A stretch of DNA of 64,000 nucleotides from Sporosarcina sp. D27 (lineage in GTDB: Bacteria; Bacillota; Bacilli; Bacillales_A; Planococcaceae): the NCBI RefSeq assembly GCF_000586555.1, contig NZ_AZUC01000045.1, forward strand, positions 160,780-224,779, written 5' to 3'. The notes beneath the pieces are model-generated. The model did no database searches. It was not told where the DNA came from and saw only the letters and a list, made by a program, of their open reading frames with translations. Positions 18,521-25,103 of the stretch are shown here, one piece after another (the first letter of the stretch is position 1; the number at the start of each line of letters is the position of its first letter). A program made the position numbers and the translations under genes.

Positions 18521-18647
18521 TCATTTCTAGTTCGTTATTATTAAATTTAGGCGGCTTTATGCACCCTTTATACGCTAAAGACATTTCTACCTAAAATGAG
18601 AATTACCAAACCTATTCTTGATAAAGTCCGCCCACTTTAACCTATTA

Positions 18648-19913
18648 TTAATTCCACAATCCTGCTTTTACAAATTTCTTTTTTCCTTTAAATGCGAGGA
18701 TAATGGCTCCCACATTCAGGAGAAACATTATAAAAATTCCATATAGCACATATGTGTAACTACCTGTCATTTCAAATATAAAGCCATATCCAGGTAACGC
18801 AACAATACCTGCAACTGCCAATCCCGTAATTGCAAGTCCATAAATTTGACTGAACTCTTTACTACCAAATAGAGCTGTTGTTAAAAGCGGCCCCAATGTC
18901 CCAAGAGATGCAACAACAAATCCATATAGGCTAGTAGCTAATGTAAACATCACGGGGTTTTCAGGAACTATTATAAGGATTCCTACTGGAACTAACCCTA
19001 GAAGCATGGCGATAATCGCTGTATTCTTCACTCCAATTCTATCACTGAGAAAACCGAAGAAGATCGCTCCAATTACAATACCTACGGACCATGTGCCCAT
19101 TGCATTACCCGCAAACTTGATATCATAGCCCAAACCCATCGCGAATGGCGCAACATGTTGGTTAAAAGCAGCTATTGATGTTTCAAAGAAGAAGAAAAAT
19201 AGTAAATAATATAATACACTTGATTTTTTTGCTATGGCAGCAGTAACCCCGCTATTTGTTGTAGTTTGAACTTGAACCTCTGCATTTTGCTGAACTACAA
19301 CCTTACCATATGGCTCTAAACCTTTATGTTGTGGGGCCTTTCTAATCGTTAATAACACAACAGGAATAACAACCGTCATTACACCTAACCCTAAAATAAT
19401 ATACGTATTTCTCCAACCCTCACTTGCGATTAAGTTACCTGCTACCGGTTGAAGAAAAGCACCTATTAAACCTCCAGCTCCCACCATAATACCTATAGCC
19501 ACGCCTTTGTGCTTTTCAAACCAATTATTAATAAGAACTGGACCCGCCAATTGTGTTACAAATACAGATCCCATTGCCATAGGTATAGCAAACAAATACC
19601 ATCCCCATACGGAGTTCATTAATCCAAACATCGCAAAGGAGCCTGCCTCCAAAAATACAGCTGTCACTAAAATTACTCTAATATTATATTTCGCTATCAT
19701 CTTACCTGCAATTGGTAGTGATATCATGGTTACGATTGATGAAATACTAAAGTACAATGTTAAACTTCCCATTCCAATACCTAAATCTTCTGTAACCGGA
19801 GTTAGAAATAGTCCACCGGTAGTCAAAATGCCACCTTTTGCAGCTCCGACCATTACAACTAATCCTAATAATACCCACCAAGCATAGTGGATTTTTTTCT
19901 TTGACTGACTCAT
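18648..19913 (-). CDS. MFS transporter, oxalate/formate antiporter (OFA)-like
   Basis: A 421-residue protein with about 12 membrane helices. The start HYAWWVLLGLVVMVG and the helix 4-5 region WFEKHKGVAIGIMVGAGG are typical of the OFA/monocarboxylate branch of the major facilitator superfamily, which exchanges small mono- or dicarboxylates. The ATG at 19913 with GGGGATAACATC upstream was chosen over a start 13 codons earlier. It is the only intact gene between repeat copies 2 and 3 and has no adjacent enzyme, so its substrate is open. Confidence 0.8.
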   Translation of the reverse strand: MSQSKKKIHYAWWVLLGLVVMVGAAKGGILTTGGLFLTPVTEDLGIGMGSLTLYFSISSIVTMISLPIAGKMIAKYNIRVILVTAVFLEAGSFAMFGLMNSVWGWYLFAIPMAMGSVFVTQLAGPVLINNWFEKHKGVAIGIMVGAGGLIGAFLQPVAGNLIASEGWRNTYIILGLGVMTVVIPVVLLTIRKAPQHKGLEPYGKVVVQQNAEVQVQTTTNSGVTAAIAKKSSVLYYLLFFFFFETSIAAFNQHVAPFAMGLGYDIKFAGNAMGTWSVGIVIGAIFFGFLSDRIGVKNTAIIAMLLGLVPVGILIIVPENPVMFTLATSLYGFVVASLGTLGPLLTTALFGSKEFSQIYGLAITGLAVAGIVALPGYGFIFEMTGSYTYVLYGIFIMFLLNVGAIILAFKGKKKFVKAGLWN

Positions 19914-20622
19914 GATGTTATCCCCTATTCCATAGTTTATTTCTATTTTCAAAACAAACCTCTAACTTTTTTCTACTTTGAAAGAAGTTTTACGATTAAA
20001 GTTTTTTTAAAAAAGAATCCTTCAGTTTGATATATCCATCACTAAATTTATAAATACCGTCTTGTTTGTTAAATAAATTATTTTATTTAAAATACAACCA
20101 ACATTCACAATTATAGTGACTTTAAATAACCAAGTTACTTTTCGTAACAATAATAACTCGCTCGGTATAATGTGTCAATACTATGAATTTCGTTGGAATA
20201 ATACGATAAATTTAAATAATCCTTATGTATACCATTTGCGAGGTCAGTTATTAATTCATAAATTACACATAAGGGTTTTTAATAAATTCATCTCTGTCCT
20301 AGTCTTACTTCAAAAATAAATAATGAAGTAAATTTAGCAATTCTATTAAAACAAAAAAAAACCCGTCTTATTGAATCGACGGGGTTGCATATTGTCAAAC
20401 ACGCAAATATAAATCAACTACACATTTCAATTAAATAGGAACACACGTTGTAATAATATCTCTAAGAAACAACTACAACAGCTATTTCTTTATAGTTCCT
20501 CACTTATTGGGTCTCGCATTAGTTTAAAAGAAACGATAGAATTTCAATGGAGAGTAACTCAAGTAAACCGTGCATAATTTCTGCTAATCAACACGACTAA
20601 TAAAAAACAATAAAAACCTCAT
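19914..20622. other. Long AT-rich intergenic region
   Basis: About 700 bp without a supportable gene. It must hold the MFS promoter. An 11-bp imperfect inverted repeat (20221-20231 and 20264-20274) and a terminator (20353-20386) are present. A start-less open frame at about 20413-20574 and a 67-codon frame at 20116-20319 look like chance in AT-rich DNA. The region may be the scar of earlier insertions. Confidence 0.4.
20353..20386 (-). terminator. Terminator-like hairpin
   Basis: A stem of about 8 bp with one bulge (AACCCGTC with GACGGGGTT) followed on the minus strand by nine T residues. It lies about 410 bases beyond the LysR gene and could end its transcript, or belong to a lost gene. Confidence 0.5.
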
Positions 20623-20639
20623 TTACTTTGATACGGTTC
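20623..20639 (-). repeat. rlmH 3'-end direct repeat, copy 3 (att-like, one base deleted)
   Basis: On the minus strand this reads GAACCGTATCAAAGTAA, identical to the last 18 bases of rlmH except for one missing T. The preceding codon is GGA, as in copies 1 and 4. Confidence 0.65.
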
Positions 20640-20651
20640 TCCTTCACAGGG

Positions 20652-20665
20652 ATAAGTACAGTTTA
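20652..20665. repeat. Inverted repeat beside copy 3
   Basis: ATAAGTACAGTTTA, 13 of 14 identical to the reverse complement of the block at 18298-18311 and 12 of 14 to the IR at 18334. It lies 12 bases from repeat copy 3, the same gap as at copies 1 and 4. Confidence 0.55.
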
Positions 20666-20738
20666 ATACGGCACTTCTATAAGTCCAACGAAGCCTCAAT
20701 CTCAGGATTTGTAGTAGGCTATCCTTCATTACCCTCAC

Positions 20739-20756
20739 TTACTTATGCTCTGGTTC
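20739..20756 (-). repeat. rlmH 3'-end direct repeat, copy 4 (att-like)
   Basis: On the minus strand this reads GAACCAGAGCATAAGTAA, 15 of 18 identical to the end of rlmH. It is 116 bp from copy 3 and 39 bp from the end of the LysR gene. A decayed inverted repeat (20769-20782, about half identical) follows after 12 bases. Confidence 0.6.
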
Positions 20757-20795
20757 TCCGTACTACATGTAAATGAGTATTTTCAGCTTCAGGCA

Positions 20796-21674
20796 TTATT
20801 TTATAAGTTCTATAAATGATTTTGCAGCACGCGTTAGTGGAACATTCTCTAAATGGCATAGGCCAATAATCCTCTTTGGAATTTCCTCTACTAGCTGTAT
20901 CTCGTATAATTCTCCACTTTCTAAATAATTTTTTGAGAACTCCTTGATCACACACGAAATCCCTAAATTTATTTTTGCGAATTCTAAAACCAAATCAAAC
21001 GATCCTAATTCAAATACAGGAGAAAATTTGAAACCTTTTTTTTCAAAGAAATGCTCCACAAACATTCGTGAATTCGATTTCTTTTCTAAAAAAATGAGTG
21101 GCATTCTCATTAAATACTCAAAACTAACCGGTTGTTCAGTAAGAGTTTTATATTTTTCTCCGCAAACAAAGATATCTTGAATTTCCTTACAGGGAATGAC
21201 TTGTAGATTTTCTTCATTGATTGGTAAATTACACACACCAATATCTACCTTTCCTGATTTTATTAAGTCACAAATTTCTGTTGTAGTTCCGTTTAATATA
21301 TTTAATTTGATCCCAGGATATCCCTTATGGAATGTTTCCAAATAAGGTAATAAGAAATAGCGAGAGATGGTGTCTCCAACTCCGATACGTAATTGTCCAG
21401 TCTTTAATGTTTTAAATTCTAAAAGTTTGTCTTCTGCGGCGTTTATGATTCCCAATGCTGACTTAATGTGCTCATTTAACAGGTTGCCTTCATTTGTTAA
21501 TACCACTCCCTTTGATGTTCGATGGAATAGCAGAATATCTAATTCTTTCTCCAATTTCGATATAGCTTGACTAACAGCTGGTTGTGTCATGTAAAGTTCT
21601 TGTGCTGCTTTTGAAAAACTTTTATTAGAGCTAACAACGTTAAATATACGGTATAAATCCAATTTCCCTATCAT
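20796..21674 (-). CDS. LysR family transcriptional regulator
   Basis: A 292-residue LysR protein. The N-terminal winged helix-turn-helix is clear (SFSKAAQELYMTQPAVSQAI, residues 19-38), followed by a linker helix and a periplasmic-binding-protein-like effector domain (about 90-292). The ATG at 21674 has AGGAGGG five bases upstream. It is divergent from the CofE-like gene across 134 bp and probably regulates it, and itself, with a small-molecule co-inducer. Its 3' end lies 39 bp from an rlmH-type repeat. Confidence 0.88.
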   Translation of the reverse strand: MIGKLDLYRIFNVVSSNKSFSKAAQELYMTQPAVSQAISKLEKELDILLFHRTSKGVVLTNEGNLLNEHIKSALGIINAAEDKLLEFKTLKTGQLRIGVGDTISRYFLLPYLETFHKGYPGIKLNILNGTTTEICDLIKSGKVDIGVCNLPINEENLQVIPCKEIQDIFVCGEKYKTLTEQPVSFEYLMRMPLIFLEKKSNSRMFVEHFFEKKGFKFSPVFELGSFDLVLEFAKINLGISCVIKEFSKNYLESGELYEIQLVEEIPKRIIGLCHLENVPLTRAAKSFIELIK

Positions 21675-21740
21675 ATAAGCCCTCCTTATATCCGATATAA
21701 TGAATGTTAATTTTACTTATATCACGTTGTAAGGGTATAG

Positions 21741-21757
21741 TAAACATATAATGTTTA
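21741..21757. promoter_or_regulatory. Palindromic operator candidate between LysR and CofE-like genes
   Basis: TAAACAT-ATA-ATGTTTA is a perfect 7-bp inverted repeat centred in the divergent promoter region, a usual place for a LysR dimer site; a further AAACAT half-site follows at about 21780. Binding is inferred from position. Confidence 0.45.
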
Positions 21758-21808
21758 AATATATGGACATAATTATATTAAACATACTCGATTAGAGGAG
21801 AGATTAAA

Positions 21809-22999
21809 TTGACAAGAGCCGTTGGAACAGTAGTTCGTGGGCTTCGCAGTCCCATCATCAACCAAGGTGATAATATGGAACAAATCACTGTTGAAACAGT
21901 ATTAAATGCAGCAAAGCTCGAAGGCTTTTCGATAGAGGATCGCGATATTGTTACAATTACTGAATCCATTGTTGCTCGTGCGCAGGGAAACTACGCGACA
22001 ATCGATCATATAGCAACAGATATAAACACTAAATTCGGTGATGATACAATTGGTGTCATTTTCCCGATTCTTAGTCGTAACCGATTTGCAAACTGCTTGA
22101 GAGGGATTGCAAAAGGAGCAAAAAAAATAGTCTTAATGTTAAGCTACCCTTCTGATGAAGTGGGCAATCACCTGGTAGACATCGATGAGCTAGATGCGAA
22201 AGGCATCAATCCATGGACAGATGTATTAACTGAAGCCCAGTTCCGTGAACATTTCGGTTATGGTAAACATACTTTCACAGGTGTTGATTACATCGATTAC
22301 TATAAATCCTTGATTGAAGCTGAAGGTGCAACTTGTGAAGTTATCTTCTCTAATAATCCAAAAACAATTCTGGACTATACAAAGAACGTTTTAACATGTG
22401 ATATTCACTCACGCGTAAGAACAAAACGTATATTAACAAGCAATGGTGCTGAAAAAGTATATGGCCTAGATGATGTTCTTTCAAAACCAATTAACGGCAG
22501 CGGCTTTAATGAAGCCTATGGCCTACTTGGTTCAAATAAAGCAACCGAAGACAGTGTAAAACTATTTCCGAACAACTGCCAACCAGTTGTTGATGGTATT
22601 CAAGCAAAACTCAAAGAATTAACTGGTAAAACTGTTGAAGTAATGGTTTATGGCGATGGAGCATTTAAAGATCCCGTCGGTAAAATTTGGGAGCTTGCGG
22701 ATCCAGTAGTATCACCCGCTTACACAAAAGGACTTGACGGTACTCCAAACGAAGTGAAACTAAAATACTTGGCAGATAATAACTTCTCTCATCTTCAGGG
22801 TGAAGAGTTAAATCAAGCTATTACTGAATTCATTCAGAATAAAAAAGAAGACCTCGTAGGTTCAATGGAAGCACAAGGCACTACACCTCGTAAACTAACT
22901 GACCTAATTGGATCTTTATCTGATTTAACTTCAGGAAGTGGAGATAAAGGAACTCCAATTGTCTACATTCAAGGTTACTTCGATAACTTTACAAAATAA
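21809..22999 (+). CDS. CofE-like protein (coenzyme F420-0:L-glutamate ligase family)
   Basis: A 396-residue single-domain protein with the conserved block VGTVVRGLRSPII, then DIVTITESIVARAQGNYAT, then VFPILSRNRFANCLRGIAKG, then HTFTGVDYIDYYK and GLLGSNKATEDSVKLFP, as in the group annotated as F420-0:L-glutamate ligases. CofE adds glutamates to coenzyme F420 using GTP. Most Bacillales do not make F420, so this clade probably acts on another substrate. It starts at TTG 21809 with GAGGAGAG six bases upstream. It is a single-gene unit with its own terminator and a divergent LysR regulator. Confidence 0.72.
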   Translation: MTRAVGTVVRGLRSPIINQGDNMEQITVETVLNAAKLEGFSIEDRDIVTITESIVARAQGNYATIDHIATDINTKFGDDTIGVIFPILSRNRFANCLRGIAKGAKKIVLMLSYPSDEVGNHLVDIDELDAKGINPWTDVLTEAQFREHFGYGKHTFTGVDYIDYYKSLIEAEGATCEVIFSNNPKTILDYTKNVLTCDIHSRVRTKRILTSNGAEKVYGLDDVLSKPINGSGFNEAYGLLGSNKATEDSVKLFPNNCQPVVDGIQAKLKELTGKTVEVMVYGDGAFKDPVGKIWELADPVVSPAYTKGLDGTPNEVKLKYLADNNFSHLQGEELNQAITEFIQNKKEDLVGSMEAQGTTPRKLTDLIGSLSDLTSGSGDKGTPIVYIQGYFDNFTK

Positions 23000-23008
23000 A
23001 CTCATCAT

Positions 23009-23045
23009 AAAAGGATGTCTCTTCAGTCGAGACATCCTTTTACTT
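23009..23045 (+). terminator. Terminator of the CofE-like gene
   Basis: A perfect 13-bp stem (23009-23021 with 23029-23041), 7-nt loop and T-rich tail, nine bases after the stop codon. Confidence 0.88.
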
Positions 23046-23466
23046 TTTCTTATGTTACGGATCAACTAGCATTCTCTAGTTTATAATCTACTTTGCATAT
23101 GAATCTTTATTGTCATGTATTACATCACTACTTAATAATTGAGAAAAATATTTTTAAACGAAGTAAACTTTAGCTCCATGGGTTAATCATCATCTAAGCA
23201 ATTGCCAAGGAACAGATTTCCCGGCATATTAAGCGGTGGGGCTTGTCCCGTTATTATTCCCTTGAATAACCAATTTCGAGAAATAGCGTTGATGTTTTGT
23301 TATTGAAGCAAGAGATTCTTTAAGAAATGTGAGACATCACTTTTTGCTAATGCAAATAATGCTTAATTAAAACTTGGTACTCTACACCGGTAAATGCTTC
23401 TACTTCTCTAAAGATATAATATACTATAACTATGTAATTATTATTTTTGATATGGAGTGAATTCCT
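23046..23466. other. Intergenic region upstream of ybjQ
   Basis: About 420 bp. It contains a locally GC-richer stretch (about 23215-23265) that matches nothing I recognise. A TATAAT-rich block at about 23420-23440 is the likely -10 zone for the YbjQ unit. Confidence 0.4.
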
Positions 23467-23787
23467 ATGATAATCGTAACAACCGAGAATATTGCTAATC
23501 ATCAAATCACAGAAGTGCTAGGCCCCGTATTTGGTTTAACCGTAAGAGCTAGAGGAATTGGCAAAGACATCGTTGCTTCTCTTAAAGGACTAGTAGGTGG
23601 AGAAATCAATCAATATACAGAAATGCTTGAAGATGCCAGAAAGCAAGCAATGGATCGTATGGTTCAAAATGCTACAGCAATGGGAGCAAACGCTATTATT
23701 ATGATGCGTTTTGACTCTGGAGAAATAGGTCAAAATATGAGTGAAATTGTAGCCTATGGAACAGCAGTTATTGTAGAAAAGAGATAA
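23467..23787 (+). CDS. YbjQ family protein (UPF0145/DUF74)
   Basis: A 106-residue protein covering the whole YbjQ/DUF74 fold: a leading strand (IIVTTENI), the GLTVRARGIGKDI motif, a long helix EARKQA-like (MLEDARKQAMDRMVQNA) and the terminal strand EIVAYGTAVIVE. Members form a small pentameric beta-barrel; the function is unknown. The ribosome site GGAGTGA lies six bases before the ATG. It is followed three bases later by a small membrane protein, so the two are co-translated. Confidence 0.85.
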   Translation: MIIVTTENIANHQITEVLGPVFGLTVRARGIGKDIVASLKGLVGGEINQYTEMLEDARKQAMDRMVQNATAMGANAIIMMRFDSGEIGQNMSEIVAYGTAVIVEKR

Positions 23788-23790
23788 CGA

Positions 23791-24024
23791 ATGAAATGGA
23801 TTATAGGATTTTACGGTATCCAGTTTCTCATTCTGATTGTCTTAATCTTTGGATCATGGTTCATTTGGGATCGCCGTTTCAAAACAAAACATGGCAAGCA
23901 AGTACCAAAAGGATTTATACGGACAAATGAGATTTCCATTGATCCAATTACAAATAAAAGACTCGTCGTTTATTTCAATCCAGAATCCGGCGAACGGTTT
24001 TATAAAGAGGAAAATAAAAATTGA
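23791..24024 (+). CDS. Small membrane protein
   Basis: A 77-residue protein with one N-terminal membrane helix (about 5-27) and a basic, soluble tail (DRRFKTKHGKQVPKGF, then NKRLVVYFNPESGERFYKEE). The family was not recognised. The tail reads like a short beta-sheet domain. Its place directly behind ybjQ suggests a membrane anchor or partner for it. Confidence 0.6.
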   Translation: MKWIIGFYGIQFLILIVLIFGSWFIWDRRFKTKHGKQVPKGFIRTNEISIDPITNKRLVVYFNPESGERFYKEENKN

Positions 24025-24167
24025 CTAGGAGCCTGATTTCAATTGGCACTGCCAATTTTTTTAATAACGAAAATCGCTTTTTAACATGGGAAGATGTACA
24101 AAAGATACTACGCTCATTTACTAAAACAGCCGTTATTGAATTTAAATACATGAAAGGGACCCCCTAA
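24021..24167 (+). CDS. Possible 48-residue ORF coupled to the small membrane protein
   Basis: A TTG at 24021 overlaps the preceding stop (TTGA) and opens a 48-codon frame to TAA at 24165. The product is mixed polar and aromatic (NRFLTWEDVQKILRSFTKTA). GAGG lies nine bases upstream. Against it, a terminator hairpin (24041-24062) lies within the frame and its last codons form part of the rlmH terminator. It may be chance. Confidence 0.25.
   Translation: MTRSLISIGTANFFNNENRFLTWEDVQKILRSFTKTAVIEFKYMKGTP
24041..24062 (+). terminator. Terminator of the ybjQ unit
   Basis: A 7-bp AATTGGC/GCCAATT stem with a 3-nt loop followed by a run of T residues, 16 bases beyond the small membrane protein stop. 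Confidence 0.65.
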
Positions 24168-24203
24168 AGCGCTGACATGTCAACGTTTTAGGGGGTCCTT
24201 TTC
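24153..24203. terminator. Bidirectional terminator between ybjQ unit and rlmH
   Basis: A long stem (AAAGG-GACCCCCTAAA arm with TTTTAGGGGGTCCTTTT arm). It lies 12 bases past the rlmH stop and matches, in sequence and spacing, the hairpin at 18251-18295. Confidence 0.82.
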
Positions 24204-24204
24204 A

Positions 24205-24218
24205 TAAACTGCACTTAC
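24205..24218. repeat. Right terminal inverted repeat of an SCC-like element
   Basis: TAAACTGCACTTAC spans the last four bases of rlmH and ten beyond, and is the perfect reverse complement of 18334-18347. Confidence 0.6.
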
Positions 24219-24232
24219 TTATGATACGGTTC
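24215..24232 (-). repeat. rlmH 3' end, repeat copy 5 (att site within rlmH)
   Basis: GAACCGTATCATAAGTAA encodes the final EPYHK-stop of RlmH. The same place in rlmH (orfX) is the insertion site of staphylococcal SCC elements; copies 1-4 lie to the left at 14848, 18308, 20623 and 20739. Confidence 0.75.
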
Positions 24233-24694
24233 ATTCCTCATAATTCTAAACCCACGATATACCTGCTCCAACAAAATCAACTTCATCAACTGATGCGGGA
24301 ACGTCATCTTCGAAAACGACAGCAGCTCATCTGCCCTCTTGTAGACATCTGTATGTAATCCCAATGATCCGCCAATCACAAAGGTGATTTTGCTTTTACC
24401 ATAAGTCATCAGTGATTGCAGATTTTCTGCTAGCTGCTCGGATGTTTTCTGTTTTCCTTCTATCGCTAATGCAATGACATGGGCATCTGGTGAAACTTTC
24501 GCCAGAATGCGGTCTGCTTCTTTTTTCTTAACGATTTCCATGTCAGCCTCGCTTAGTTGCTCGGGTGCTTTTTCATCTGCCACTTCGATTAAGTCGATTT
24601 TGGCGTATGCACCGAGTCGCTTGGCATACTCCTCGATGCCCATTTTCAAATACTTCTCTTTTAGTTTTCCTACAGTCACAATTGTAATATTCAC
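24215..24694 (-). CDS. rlmH: 23S rRNA (pseudouridine1915-N3)-methyltransferase
   Basis: A 159-residue SPOUT methyltransferase that methylates pseudouridine 1915 in helix 69 of 23S rRNA on assembled ribosomes, using SAM. It starts at GTG 24694 with AAAGGTGG eight bases upstream, giving the usual [16 protein letters not shown]-terminus; the SAM-binding knot is FVIGGSLGL and the terminus is [14 protein letters not shown]. Residue Asn replaces the common Gly before EPYHK. The 3' end is the insertion point of the repeat array to its left, yet the gene remains intact, as with SCC insertion in staphylococci. Confidence 0.95.
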   Translation of the reverse strand: MNITIVTVGKLKEKYLKMGIEEYAKRLGAYAKIDLIEVADEKAPEQLSEADMEIVKKKEADRILAKVSPDAHVIALAIEGKQKTSEQLAENLQSLMTYGKSKITFVIGGSLGLHTDVYKRADELLSFSKMTFPHQLMKLILLEQVYRGFRIMRNEPYHK

Positions 24695-24773
24695 AGCCTT
24701 GTCCACCTTTTTTGAAAAGTTATACACCGAAGTTATACACATATCCACAACCACTTCTAGATGTTGTGCCCGA

Positions 24774-24938
24774 TTATATGTTCGTCACAAGATAGACAGG
24801 TGGTGCTTCACAGTAACCACATGTTGTGGATAACTTCTCTCCATCTGTAATTGTTTCCATGCTCGGAAATGTCTCCTCTTTTGCAACAAATTCGTCAAGT
24901 GCCCGGTTTATATGGGTTTCACAGCTATGAATTTTCAT
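24774..24938 (-). CDS. CxxH/CxxC small protein
   Basis: A 54-residue protein with an N-terminal CETH and a C-terminal CGYC pair, giving a probable zinc site; it belongs to the CxxH/CxxC family found beside rlmH in Bacillales. The function is unknown. The ATG at 24938 has AGAGGTG six bases upstream; the open frame extends 33 codons further through DnaA boxes and is not thought to be coding there. It lies between htrA and rlmH on the same strand. Confidence 0.8.
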   Translation of the reverse strand: MKIHSCETHINRALDEFVAKEETFPSMETITDGEKLSTTCGYCEAPPVYLVTNI

Positions 24939-25021
24939 ATTATTCACCTCTTTTTCACTTTTATTTCCCCACAGAGTTATGCACAAATTTTCAGTTTTAT
25001 CCACAAACATAGAATTGTTGA

Positions 25022-25067
25022 TAAAAAAAGCAGACACAATAGCTATTTTTCTGCTATCGTGTCTGCT
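25022..25067 (-). terminator. Terminator of htrA
   Basis: A 15-bp stem with one mismatch (25029-25043 with 25053-25067) and a T-rich loop, followed on the minus strand by seven T residues. A DnaA box begins at its right edge. Confidence 0.85.
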
Positions 25068-25103
25068 GTGGATAACTAAATAGTTATTTTATGCACATGT
25101 GCA

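Larger units (their letters stand above)
24719..25075. other. DnaA-box cluster at rlmH-htrA
   Basis: Seven 9-mers match or nearly match the DnaA box TTATNCACA: 24719 (one mismatch), 24733, 24741 (ATATCCACA), 24835 (reverse), 24977, 24997 and 25067 (reverse). They lie in the rlmH 5' end, across the small CxxH/CxxC gene and in the htrA downstream spacer. Oligomers this dense outside oriC suggest a DnaA-binding reservoir. Confidence 0.65.

Noticed and set aside
20116..20319. 67-codon plus-strand frame in the long AT-rich gap
   Set aside because: No ribosome site, Asn-rich low-complexity product, no neighbours; probably chance.
20505..20525. Possible sixth rlmH-type repeat (CTCACTTATTGGGTCTC)
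   Set aside because: Only part of the repeat can be aligned with gaps; too weak to count.
20413..20574. Start-less open frame in the long gap
   Set aside because: No start codon or recognisable motif; open frames of this length are expected by chance in AT-rich DNA.
14848..24232. A ccr-type serine recombinase, tyrosine integrase or transposase in the repeat-bounded zone
   Set aside because: Every sizeable frame there was examined; none carries a recombinase motif. The mobility claim rests on the repeats only.
24939..25037. Longer start for the CxxH/CxxC protein
   Set aside because: The extension has no ribosome site and is made of DnaA-box DNA; the short form matches the family length.
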